Origin: Chiridota heheva
Lineage: Eukaryota; Echinodermata; Holothuroidea; Apodida; Chiridotidae
Assembly (NCBI GenBank): GCA_020152595.1
Contig: JAIGNY010000411.1
Location: forward strand, 707,501-771,500
Length of the DNA stretch: 64,000 nt
Reading direction: 5' to 3'
Part shown: in pieces, positions 1 to 11,745 of the stretch
How positions within the stretch are numbered: the stretch's first letter is position 1
Layout of the letters: every line of letters begins with the position of its first letter
Position numbers and translations under genes: made by a program
The notes under the pieces: model-generated
What the model saw: the letters and a program-made list of their open reading frames with translations, nothing else
Databases searched by the model: none
What the model was told of the DNA's origin: nothing

Positions 1-1870
1 GAAAACTAACCGAAAAACGAAGAAAAATTGCCCCAAATTGAAGGAAATTTCTTACAAATCGAATAAGAATTGTTCCAAAAATTTAACGAGAAAAGAAAAT
101 TCACAAACATTTAACTGTCAGACTGTTGAAGAGTTAAAAGAGATGTCACAAATATTGAAGGAAATTTTCTGCAAATCGAAGAAAATTTACCGAAATTCGA
201 AGAACAATTGTCCCAAAATTAAGGAACTTTTCCAAACATTACACGAGATTAAACGAAATTTGTTTGACATTGAATGAAATGTTCCAAAAATTGATGAAAA
301 ATTACTGAAAATCGAAGAAATATTGCCCCAAAATGAAGGAAATTTCCCCCCGAATTGAAGGAAATTTCTCAAAAATTGAAGAAAATCCCAAAATCGAAGA
401 AATATTGCTCCAAAATAAAGGAATTTCTCCGAAAATTGAAGAAAACTGCACGAGAATGAAGGAAATTGCCCAAAGATTGAAAGAGATTTCCCAAACATTG
501 AATGAAATTTGCTGAAAAATGATGAAACTGAAAACAAGGAGACTTACCGAAAATTAAAGAAAATTTTTCGAAAATGTAAGAACAGTTGCCCCAAAATGAA
601 AGAAATTTTCCGAAAATTGCACGTAAATGAAGGAAATATCCTAAAGATTGAAAATAATTTTCCCGAAAACTTTGAATGAAAATTCCCGAAAAATGAATAA
701 ACCTTATTAAATAATTAATTATCTCATGGTAAGAAAAAAAAAAGTATCATCGGTAAAATCTCAAGGGAGGGGGGATGCCCCTGCCTCCCTCTGAATCTGC
801 TCCTGATCATCATACAGAAATGAAAAGAAATAGAAAAGATGTAAGTTTAATATCGAAAACGGTTAGTCTGTTAGTTGTGTAAAAATGTCTGTATGTGGTT
901 TTAGTGTTATTAATTATGTTGGTACAAATTCCAAAAGGGATACGTAGGTTGCAACTTGGTTAATCCAATGCCCTGTCACAGGGACCCAGGGCCATATTCG
1001 CCCCAAATAATAGTCATGGCAGGAATTTTCAAATAGCCCTTCACCTCTCGCCCGATAGACTGGAGGAAGGATTTACCCCTCCCCTCCCACCCCACTTTAA
1101 TAAGAAAAAATATAATATGGTCTGAGAAGATTTCACCTACCCGGTTTTCGTCTGCTCGTTTAGGAATTAAAATTGGGAAATTATTAACATAAAATTGAAA
1201 AAATGGTAAAACTGAAGGAAAATTTTGTACAATTATTTGAAATTTTGGTCAAATTTGTCAACAAATTTCATGACAACTGTGACAAAAATTTACAACATTT
1301 TCCTCGACTTTGAAGAAAATTGCTTAAAACTGAAGGAAATTTCCCGAAATTTGAAGGGAATTAATCAAATTTCCCTAAAGTTTCACCAAACTTTTAAAGA
1401 AAGTGCATGCCCGAATTTTCCATAAAATCGAAGAAATGGGCTTCCCAAAATAAAATATGAAAATTTGGTACAAATATTCAAATTTGTAACAAATTTCCCG
1501 AAAATTTTGAAGAAATCAAAATGAAGTAAAGTACCTAAATTAAACTTCCCGCCAATTTCAGAAAATTTCCCGAAATGTCCGTAAACTGGAAGAAATTTTT
1601 TCCCGAATATGAAGGTAAAATTTGCTCAAATTCTTTAAAATTTTGATCAAATTTGTAAACAAATTTCCCGGCGAAAATTAAATATAAAACTTTTCTTAAA
1701 ATTGTCAAAAACTTTATTGAAATTAAGTTAAGGAAAGTGACGAAAATTAACGCAATTTCTCGAAAATCGAAGAAAATTGTAAAAATGAACAAATTGTCTT
1801 TTTAGATTGACAAACAATTCACCGAAATTGTGAGAAAAGTGCCCAAAAATGAAAGATATTTCCCGAAAAT
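1..1870. repeat. segmental duplication, left copy (open at window edge)
   Basis: Bases 1-1870 are nearly identical to 2997-4880, including the AT-rich repeat arrays, the (A)-rich tract near 735, the G-run near 768 and the CCCATCCC/CCCCTCCC stretch near 1080. The copies differ by scattered substitutions and by many 1-2 nt indels in C, G or A runs. The left copy starts before the window. No gene is recognisable. The K/E/I/S-rich ORFs are translations of the ~20 bp repeat. Confidence 0.95.
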
Positions 1871-2755
1871 TTCAAATTATACAGACTGTGATCACTTCTC
1901 TTTACCACAAGAAGTGTGTATAACAAATCATAAGATAATGATGTGTATATACGGTTGTATAAAACAACAAAGATTACAATTACAAATACAGGGCGGAAGT
2001 TCCTATTCTCTTATGTAAACCCTTTGTTTTGTTTTTAATTGTAGTCATACATTTGTGAAAAATGAAAAGGAATTTTAACCAAACGTTTTTAAGTGTTGAC
2101 CATACCCTTTACCAAAATCTAGCAGGAATAGACTTTGTCATCATTTTCAGGAACTAAAATTTAGGAAGGAAATATAAAGAATTACTACATAAAGCTTTTC
2201 AGCTATCCGCCTGGTCATACATCACAAATTTAACATAATCTATTCATTCACTGCAGAACGCTAAAACTTTAATCAGTCATAATTCAAAAACTATACGTGC
2301 TATTAACAAGATTGAAAGACTTGCATTTAGAATTTAATGTTCTTTCTCGTGGGCTAAAAATCTTCAGGCGTCCATAGATCTTTAAGGAGACAATGTATCT
2401 ATCTTCAAAATGGATCCGCCGCAGGTTCCCCGAATGATGCTTGTTACAATCCTCTTGCAAAAACTTAATATATATTTCTGTTTTCGATCAATTATTAATG
2501 CAAAAGGAGTTCGCATATGGGGTCCAAACTGTTAAACAATTAAGAAGAAATTGGTAACTCTGGACCAACGAAAATCATATAAAGATCAATCAGGGGCGGA
2601 GCTAGAATAAAGTGTCAATTCAGCAAGCCAAACCAAATCAAACTATCTGACAATACAACTATAGCGATAAGTGTTTTATGACATGTTATGAGCAGTTTTG
2701 ACACGATTAATGGCACCTTTTGGGGCAAGAGTGCATGGTCTGATGGTCTTATGAG
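1871..2755. other. spacer between the duplicated segments; no gene seen
   Basis: AT-rich, apparently low-copy within this window, with no conserved reading frame. Base 2596 starts CAGGGGCGGAGCTAG, which resembles the end of a hAT-like element (compare 29086 and 51228), so a transposon edge may lie here. Confidence 0.4.
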
Positions 2756-2996
2756 CGGGAAGCAGAAAGGTTTTTTTCGATTAGAAAAATTAGGAAATTA
2801 TTAACAAAAAAATGAAGGTATTTTTGGTAAAACCGTTGGAAATTTTGGTACAATTCGGCAACATTTCCCAATAATATGTTAAAATTTACCAAAAATCGAA
2901 GAAAAATTGCCCCCAAAGTGAAAGAAATTTTCCAAAAATGGCACAAGAAATGAAAGAGATATCCCAAATTTTAAAGAAAATTTCCCAAAAATTGAA
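2755..2996. repeat. dispersed GGAAATTTCC-unit element, leader part
   Basis: Contains the recurring leader (ttaggaaattattaac, ggtaaaaccgttggaaattttggtac, ggcaacatttccc) seen also near 1165, 4165, 6810, 21960, 33135 and 42835. It then passes into units of CCxAAAATTGAAGGAAATTTC type. Confidence 0.75.
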
Positions 2997-4880
2997 GAAA
3001 ACTAACCGAAAAACGAAGAAAAATTGCCCCAAATTGAAGGAAATTTCTTACAAATCGAATAAGAATTGTTCCAAAAATTTAACGAGAAAAGAAAATTCAC
3101 AAACATTTAACTGTCAGACTGTTGAAGAGTTAAAAGAGATGTCACAAATATTGAAGGAAATTTTCTGCAAATCGAAGAAAATTTACCGAAATTCGAAGAA
3201 CAATTGTCCCAAAATTAAGGAACTTTTCCAAACATTACACGAGATTAAACGAAATTTGTTTGACATTGAATGAAATGTTCCAAAAATTGATGAAAAATTA
3301 CTGAAAATCGAAGAAATATTGCCCCAAAATGAAGGAAATTTCCCCGAATTGAAGGAATTTCTCAAAATTGAAGAAAATCCAAAATCGAAGAAATATTGCT
3401 CCAAAATAAAGGAATTTCTCCGAAAATTGAAGAAAACTGTACGAGAATGAAGGAAATTGCCCAAAAGATTGAAAGAGATTTCCCAAACATTGAATGAAAT
3501 TTGCTGAAAAATGATGAAACTGAAAACAAGGAGACTTACCGAAAATTAAAGAAAATTTTTCGAAAATGTAAGAACAGTTGCCCCAAAATGAAAGAAATTT
3601 TCCGAAAATTGCACGTAAATGAAGGAAATATCCTAAAGATTGAAAATAATTTTCCCGAAAACTTTGAATGAAAATTCCCGAAAAATGAATAAACCTTATT
3701 AAATAATTAATTATCTCATGGTAAGAAAAAAAAAAGTATCATCGGTAAAATCTCAAGGGAGGGGGGATGCCCCTGCCTCCCTCTGAATCTGCTCCTGATC
3801 ATCATACAGAAATGAAAAGAAATAGAAAAGATGTAAGTTTAATATCGAAAACGGTTAGTCTGTTAGTTGTGTAAAAATGTCTGTATGTGGTTTTAGTGTT
3901 ATTAATTATGTTGGTACAAATTCCAAAAGGGATACGTAGGTTGCAACTTGGTTAATCCAATGCCCCTGTCACCGGGGACCCAGGGGCCATATTCGCCCCA
4001 AATAATAGTCATGGCAGGAATTTTCAAATAGCCCTTCACCTCTCGCCCGATAGACTGGAGGAAGGGATTTACCCCTCCCCTCTCCCACCCCACTTTAATA
4101 AGAAAAAATATAATATGGTCTGAGAAGATTTCACCTACCCGGTTTTCGTCTGCTCGTTTAGGAATTAAAATTGGGAAATTATTAACATAAAATTGAAAAA
4201 ATGGTAAAACTGAAGGAAAATTTTGTACAATTATTTGAAATTTTGGTCAAATTTGTCAACAAATTTCATTGACAACTGTGACAAAAATGTACAACATTTT
4301 CCTCAACTTTAAAGAAAATTTCCTAAAACTGAAGGAAATTTCCCGAAATTTGAAGAGAATTGATCAAATTTCCCTAAAGTTTCACCAAACTTTTAAGGAA
4401 AGTGCATGCCCGAATTTTTCATAAAATCGAAGAAATGGGCTTCCCAAAATAAGATATGAAAATTTGGTACAAATATTCAAATTTTTGTCAAATTTGTAAC
4501 AAATTTCCCGAAAATTTTGAAGAAATCAAAATGAAGTAAAGTACCTAAAATAAACTTCCCGCCAATTTCAGAAAATTTCCCGAAATGTCCGTTAACTGGA
4601 AGAAATTTTTTCCCGAATATGAAGGTAAAATTTGCTCAAATTGTTTAAAATTTTGATCAAATTTGTAAACAAATTTCCCGGCGAAAATTAAATACAAAAC
4701 TTTTCTTAAAATTGTCAAAAACTTTATTGAAATTAAGTTAAGGAAAGTGACGAAAATTAACGCAATTTCTCGAAAATCGAAGAAAATTGTAAAAATGAAC
4801 AAATTGTCTTTTTAGATTGACAAACAATTCACCGAAATTGTGAGAAAAGTGCCCAAAAATGAAAGATATTTCCCGAAAAT
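2997..4880. repeat. segmental duplication, right copy
   Basis: Direct-repeat partner of 1-1870, offset 2996 at the start and 3010 at the end. Homology stops where 1871 reads ttcaaattat and 4881 reads gagggacatt. The bases just before 2997 (2755-2996) are more of the same repeat class, so the left copy probably extends beyond base 1. Confidence 0.95.
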
Positions 4881-4930
4881 GAGGGACATTTCCCGAAAAT
4901 AAAGGACATTTCCCAAAAATTTAAGATTTT
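4881..4930. repeat. short array of TTTCCCGAAAATGAAGGACA units
   Basis: Three ~20 bp units at the edge of the right duplication copy. The left copy lacks them. Confidence 0.7.
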
Positions 4931-5840
4931 CCGATTAGCAACAACGTCAGTGATTGAACCTAATTCAGCAGAGCAAATTTTTCACTTGTGATCCTACCCC
5001 CCAAAATGTGACCATTCTCACGCCCTGCCTAAATGCCTAACACTATGTACCAATATGATTAGAAGTATAGCGCAAAGGGTTTAATATGAATGTAATGGCG
5101 CCTTTTATTTTCACCATTTACTTCTTCAGCCCCCCCTCCCCTCTCCTCCAAAACTTGCTCCACGGTTCATGGTATAGGGCCATAGGCAGATATAGGTTAA
5201 TCTTGATCAGTTGTCGGAAAGGTGGTAAAATGGCCAGGGAGGGGGTAGGATACCATCAAATATTGATGTTTTTGTGATACAGCAATACATGAAATCAGAG
5301 AACACGAAATGACGTAGATGTTAAACATAAAGAAATTTGGGGTCACTTCTAGCTCGAGATTCCTCTAGCTTCGATAGTTGACGCAAATGATAATATGCAA
5401 GTATTATCGTATTCCAACCTTTTTTTTACCTTGTCTTTAGCATTTACTTTATTTGGAATTTACACCATCCAGGCCTAATAACAACCAGAAACAAAAATGA
5501 TGTGTGGTTCCGATGCCTTATTTTTCAGAAGTTGTTGTAAGTGCAGGTTGGATGATAACGTTTCTCTATATGAACTCCTTATTAATATCTGAGGATATTC
5601 ATGCCTGCTTAATTTCATTTAATTAAATTAGGTTTTAAAGCAGCTTTGAGCCCCAGTTGTGCGAATGACTCTTTAATGTCAATTTTCCCTCCCTAAGTTG
5701 TGGGAATGAATCTTAGATTGGTAGGTGCCATGCACTATAAATATCTGTGTTTTAAACTGATAAGTTTTTACATTAAGTTTTAAAATGTAGATAGATATAT
5801 TGGATATAATTTACATCCAGTCTTTCACAGTTAAGGTTGT
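4931..5840. other. no gene seen
   Basis: AT-rich sequence with C-runs near 5131. No splice-supported or conserved reading frame was recognised. Confidence 0.4.
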
Positions 5841-5849
5841 ATATAGACC

Positions 5850-5955
5850 TAGATAATCCACCTGTGAAGAACTGGTGGATAAAGACCCGCCGGGCATTGA
5901 ACCAGGGACATCAAACTTGGCAATGTCATGATATGACCACTAGACCAAAGTGTTC
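5850..5955 (-). mobile_element. tRNA-derived SINE fragment or tRNA pseudogene
   Basis: On the minus strand TGGTCTAGTGG (5937-5947) is a perfect Pol III A box (TRGYNNARNNG). GGTTCAATGCC (5893-5903) is a B box about 34 nt downstream, followed by CGGCGGGTC. Head and tail do not form a full cloverleaf, so a SINE head or decayed tRNA is more likely than a working tRNA. Confidence 0.6.
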
Positions 5956-6369
5956 GTTTCTTTGAAGTTTTTAGATAATTATACAAAGTAAATAATCTGC
6001 TAATGATGACCAACCCGTGAAACATCATTTGCAACTGGTGCAATTGTTCAGCATTGACAAGGAATGCACTTCAAATCGAGCCCGTAGCCAGCTTTACATT
6101 TTTTAGGGCAAGTGAAATGATTGGTGGCATGCTTTTTCTCTTAATTTCAACCGTAGAGTTTGCTATGAGATGGAACCGAGGTGGTACCGTGCTAATGCCT
6201 AGCCTATTCTAACATACTAACTGGGAGGCAAATTCCCTCATTTCTTTTACTCCCCCCCCCTTTCTTCCAGTGGTGAGTTTTTGACCCTGAAAAGTATTCT
6301 TATGAAATGAATATATTAAGATGATACATAATAAATTAAGATCCTTAACTTAACAGTCAACATTGAATA

Positions 6370-6840
6370 TAACATTACTCGGGAAATCTCCTTCAATTTT
6401 CAGAAAAGTTTGCAGGGAATTTCCTTCCTTTTTCGAAAAATTTGCTTTAATTTTGAGAAATTTGCTTCATTTCGTGACATTTTCAAGAAGATTGCTTCAT
6501 TTTCATGCAATATTTTTAAATTTTCGGGACATTTCCTTCATTTTCGGGGAATTTTCTTCAATTTTGGGGACATTCCTTCATTTATGCGAAATTCGTTTCA
6601 ATTTTTGTGAAATTTGGAAACTTTGGGAAATTTCCTTCATTTTCTGGAAGTTTTTTTTTTGTTCTTAAAAATTCAGGGAAATTCCTTCCTATTTCAAAAA
6701 ATTTACTGTAATTTTATGGAAATTTTCTTGTTATCGGGATTTTTCTTCAATTTTCAGGTAATTTCTTCATTTTCAGGGATTTTTCTTCATTTTTGGAAAT
6801 TTTCTTCCAATTTCTGGCAATGTTGCTAAAATTTCCAATA
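6370..6840. repeat. GGAAATTTCC-unit array (TTTCCTTCATTTTCGGGAAA orientation)
   Basis: About twenty degenerate ~20-22 bp units, ending in the typical flank tggcaatgttgctaaaatttcc at 6815-6838. The F/S-rich ORFs here are by-products. Confidence 0.85.
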
Positions 6841-9800
6841 TTTTTACGACAATCCCTAAGAAATAGTGTTTGGACATTAAAGATTCGTTAATATTCTAGG
6901 TTTGTTGAGACGAAAATAAAAAAATTCTCCCTCCATGTCCCATCCCCCTTCCCTTCTTCCCCTCCCCACTCTAAATTTCTTTTAAAAGGCTATGTATGTG
7001 CTACTGACTATATTGCATTTGCTACTGTCAAACATTGTTGAATTTAAATCTGTTGGAAAATTCCTTGAACTTTATGCTTTTTGAATGAATGCGGCTTGTT
7101 CTTGTATAAAAATAGTACCTAAAGGCTATAACTTAGACCTGTAGAAATTTCAAGACAGCTATCACAAATTTTTGTTGTAATGTTTTTTTCATAATATTTG
7201 TTCAGTATAACTATATGGGTGATTTAAACAAAATTATTATGCACGTTGTTACAAATTACTATGCACGTTACAATTCAATTGTTTGCTTACATTAGTTTTG
7301 GGGCCGAGTTATTCTTCACAAACCCCCTCCTTCCCCCTCCGTTGTCCGCTTCAAATGCAATCTTGCCACCGTCTAGTATTCATATGTTCTTTGTTCTGGC
7401 AAAACAATAATGTTATACAGACAATAAACAAAGGAACTTAGGTTTTTTTTGTGGTTTTTTTTAAGGCAACAAAATTAAGTGAAAATGGATTCGCCCAACC
7501 CACTATCAGAGAAATCTCGAAGACTTTGATACCAACCATGCATCACACGCAACCCCCGACACAACCATACTGCAACAAAATTCTGTGGGGCTATACATGC
7601 ACTGAAAATACTTTCATTGCGTGTACCTAAAAGTGTAAGCTTAACTAAATGAAATAAATCCTCAAAACGATAGTTCTTGCATGTACAACATTTTGCATGG
7701 TAGATCATGAGCTGCAAGCAAATGCAAATATGAAAGGCCAGAGTTGAAACTTAAGCGGATTTATTGAATTTCGGCCAATGCAGCTTCCTCCTTTGTCTAC
7801 CTATAGTCCAAATTACGCGTGGTACCAGGTGCAATGGTAGACGGTGTCATTGTTATGCAATTTTTTCTCACTTTGTTACCCAAAACCAAAGCTGTGACTT
7901 GTTTTGTCAACACAGTGCTTCCTTTTAATTTCCCGAAATTCGGATGTTTTCGAACATTTCTGGTAAATGTCGGGAAATAGAAAGCAACTTGCATTTACTG
8001 GATGTAGATTCAATGGGGGGTTTGTCAATTTCAGGAAATAGTGAAATCCCATTCGGAAAAAAGGGGGAGCTCCAACAGTCCAAGGAGCCTTAATATCGTT
8101 TTTTGTTGTTGAATAAGTAGGGGTTGATGCTACCCCTCCCCCATTTCTTCCTTCGCCACTCCGTGAGAGAATTTGGTGGATTATAGTTTCCGAATTATGT
8201 AAGTTAACTATTGCAGTTGTTGTTTTCTAAAAACAACAAAAACAAAAGGTTATCCATCACCTATTTCTGTTCCAATTTTACACCGTTTTCGCTACTGTGA
8301 AGCATGGGGTTTTGCCAGTTGTTTGAACGCACAATTCTTTTCTTAGTTGTTATGGGCCCTTATGAACCGGGACCCCTAGGCTTTCCCTCATCTCTTGGCG
8401 GTTATGCGCATCATATGGAAACCTTGAGGAACTCCATTTTAAAACCCATCCAATCACTAAGAAAAGATTTTTAAAATTCCACTAATTCATAATTCTTTTT
8501 GCACATAATTTTTAAAAATAAGAAGTTACTTCTTTTATAAACGAAAGATTAATTCAGAGTCTCTTAATTTCTTAGAGTGTGTTTCTTTTAATTATAATAA
8601 TTCTAGTTTGATTCTCTTCCGTACTTTGACGTAGAAAGAGATTAAACCTTACATGGCTTGCGCGACGCATTGGCCATCTGAACACAGGTTTTTTGACATC
8701 GTCTTTTGTAACTTCTTGTCACCTTACAACAAAAATTTACTTTTTATCCAGCAAGACAGCGGAGGCCTTTATTTTCAAGGAAATATAAAGGTCTCACTCT
8801 CAGGGATGGCACCCGATGGGAATTTGGTGTTTGTGGCGCCATAAAAGTACATCACACATTGATATCGATCGCGGCCCCGAAATCTATATATTTTGTTCTA
8901 TGTCAATAGGCAGATAGGCAAGGATTTGTCCACCCTATTGTTGTGTCGTTACAACCGTGACGAAACCCTTCTGTGGAGAAGGGAGGGGGTAGGAGCAGTG
9001 ATGTAACGCCGGGGATTGAGTGGGGCGGAGTACCGGCCCCGAGGCCTTAGGGGCCCCGAGCCAAAAATTACATTACATCAAATATTGATAATTAGACGGA
9101 TTTTCGATTAGTAAGAGTTTAAATAACTGTACGTATATAACCAGGGCTGGATAGGGTTTGAAGGCACCATCTGTGCGTGGACGCCTTTAATAAATTTTGT
9201 CGCCATGATTCCATTACGTTACTGTAGTTTTCATGGCAACTTGGGCGGCAGCAATGTATCCAGCTTTCGACGCCAGACGGGGTGCAGAAAATACGTCCTA
9301 CCTAAAAAATGTCAAATACTACTAGTGACTAAGCTGTCAAATAAACTGACAAAAGTGAATGACTAAAGCCAATTTGATTAAATGGACGATTTTCAACAAA
9401 TTATTGACGACTTAAACTACATATTGGCTAATTCTAACAAACTTTAGGCCATGCAAGCATTATCTGCGATCTTTAACTGCGATTTCTATTAAAAAAATTG
9501 TTTAAATAATAGTGGGAACTCTTTCAATCAAATTTCCCGGCGGTGTCACTCTCTCACAAATTTGTACCTATTTTTGTTACGCAAAATGAAAATACCCCCT
9601 TATTCTTGACAATTTTAGTTGCAAACCCCTATTTTGCAATTTTACGAACTTTTAAGCTATTTTCCAGTTTTAAGAACTAACACTAGTTTTATCTTTTAAT
9701 AGTTTAAGACTTGTACTACAAAGAAACCAAAGAAACTTTATATTTTATACAACAATAAAAGTATATTTCTTTTCTGCCTTAAAAAAAACAAGGTATTTGT

Positions 9801-10340
9801 AAAGTTATCCTTTTGCATTCACTCGTTTCTGAACATGAATTAAACTGAACGATAATTCTCCCGATTTTCATTTTCTTTGCATTATTTATAAGCTCAGAAA
9901 TGCAAAATTTAACCACCTTTTTTTTCGATCATTTAAAAATATCTTTTTTTTTTTCTCCGAAATCGCGGTCCGCGCTACCCGCTTTTTCCGCTTTTTCGTA
10001 ACGCGGATGAGTACTATAACTTTATATTAATGCCACCACCGGGCCAAATTTATACAAAATTTAAACAAATCATGGCATTTCCAATCACATTCGGGCTATT
10101 TCTAACAAACTTTGGGCGACTTCTAATCAAATTTGGGCGTTTTAAAGCAATTTTGGGAGTGTTAAAGCAAATTTAAGCGATTTCTAACCAAATTTTGGTC
10201 ATTTTCAACCGAAATTATGCAAGCTTTAAACCAATAATCTGGGTATTTATCAATCGCCTTTGGCTTATTTCTACCAAAGTTTGGGCAACTTATGCAAATT
10301 TAATCAACAAATTTGGGCCATTTTTTAGTTCCAATGCGAT
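6841..10340. other. no gene seen; AT-rich with short G/C runs
   Basis: No reading frame with conserved motifs. There are scattered low-complexity C- or G-rich patches (6930-6975, 7325-7345, 8130-8150, 8975-9060). 10060-10340 is a degenerate series of short units of the type ATTTCTAACCAAATTTGGGCG. Confidence 0.4.
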
Positions 10341-10369
10341 AGCATCAGGAATGTATGTTGTATGGTCAT

Positions 10370-10530
10370 GATGATGTGTGTATGTGTGTGTGTATGCATG
10401 TGAGTGTGTGTGTATGTATGTATGTATGTATGTATGTATGTATGTATGTATGTATGTATGTATGTATGTGTGTGTGTGTATGTGTGTATGTATGTATGTT
10501 TGTGACTGTATGTATGGCCAGCTGTATGTA
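10370..10530. repeat. (TGTA/TGTG)n microsatellite
   Basis: Nearly perfect TGTATG/TGTG tract at the outer edge of the left arm of the foldback structure. It produces Y/T/H- and C/V/M-rich spurious ORFs on both strands. Confidence 0.95.
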
Positions 10531-10539
10531 TGTTTGTGA

Positions 10540-11745
10540 CAGCCAGCGAGATATCTCAAGAACGATACACTGGATTCATGTCATATGTGGTACACAGATA
10601 GCACATGGTCCGTAGATGTGACCTATTGTTTTTTTTGATGGTGATGTCATGCATATTAATGAGAAGGCGGGGATTAATGGTGTGTACATGTTCATGATAT
10701 AGTTCATTCAAATGCGTAGTGGGCGAGACTTAATATGATTCTGCTGAAAAGAACTTGTAAACACGGTATCTCAAGAACGGTAAAATGGATTCGTGTCGTA
10801 TTTGATCCACATATAGCCCATAGTCTGTAGCTGTGCTCTATTGATTTTGGTAATGATATTATACATATTGATAAGTAGGCGGGGCTTAATGTTAAATTCT
10901 GGAATTGTTCATATTTTAACAACCGCATATCTTGTCTATTTCGTTTCATATTTGGTGTAATTATGATGTTAGTTGGTGTGTACATGTTTATGATGTAAAA
11001 ACGTTGACTTTCATTAATATGCATATGTAGTGGGCGGGGCTTATTATGATTTTGCAAACACGGTCTCAAGAACGGTAAACTGGATTCATGTTATATTTGG
11101 TACACAGATAGCCCTTGGTCTGTGGGTATGCCCTAATGTTTTTGGTGGTGATCCATGCATATTAAAAGTGGGAGGGGCTTAAAGTGAAAATTTTGAAATA
11201 GTGGTTAATGAGCAACTGCATGTCCGTCTTGTGTCATATTGGGCATGATAATTTTGTTGATTATTGTGTACATATTTATGTTATCAACAGATGTCATTAA
11301 TATGCATGGTGTGCGTGACTTAGCTTGAAACTGTTCAATGATGTAAACACCATACTGTATCTCATTAAGTATATATCAGATTTATGCTATATATGGGTCA
11401 TGGTCTGTACATATGTTCTAATGTTGTGGTAGTGATGTCTTGAATGTTAGCGGAGCTTACTGAAAAATTATTGAAATAGGATAAATTAGCAACCGTTTTT
11501 GCATCATACTTGCTATGATAATCAGTGTTGTTAATTATTGTGCAAATGCTAATGTTGTCAACATTTGTTTTGATCTACATGGTGGGTGTGGCTTATGAAT
11601 AAATATTTAAAACAAATATTTCAAATAGAACAAATGATATGCAATGGCATGACAGTTAATACAAATTTTGCAAATCAATCGACTTATGAAAAACAAAACC
11701 ATCGGAACCACAAAACCTTTTGGTTCTGGTTAACCAAATTTAAGC
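10540..11745 (+). repeat. left arm of a large inverted repeat, ~300 bp tandem units
   Basis: About four units of ~280-310 bp, each with GTGGGCGGGGCTTA-like, CTCAAGAACGGTAAACTGGATTC-like and ATGCATATTAA-like boxes (for example near 10716, 11026, 11309, 11580). The inner end (to about 11745) and the units match the reverse complement of 15185-16685. Confidence 0.9.

Noticed and set aside
2938-3486. K/E/I/S-rich and F/S/L-rich ORFs suggesting a coiled-coil protein
   Set aside because: Encoded by the ~20 bp GGAAATTTCC repeat. The same peptides recur wherever the repeat occurs, with indels breaking frame between copies.
5850-5955. Functional tRNA gene
   Set aside because: A and B boxes are present, but no full cloverleaf or acceptor-stem pairing could be formed by eye.
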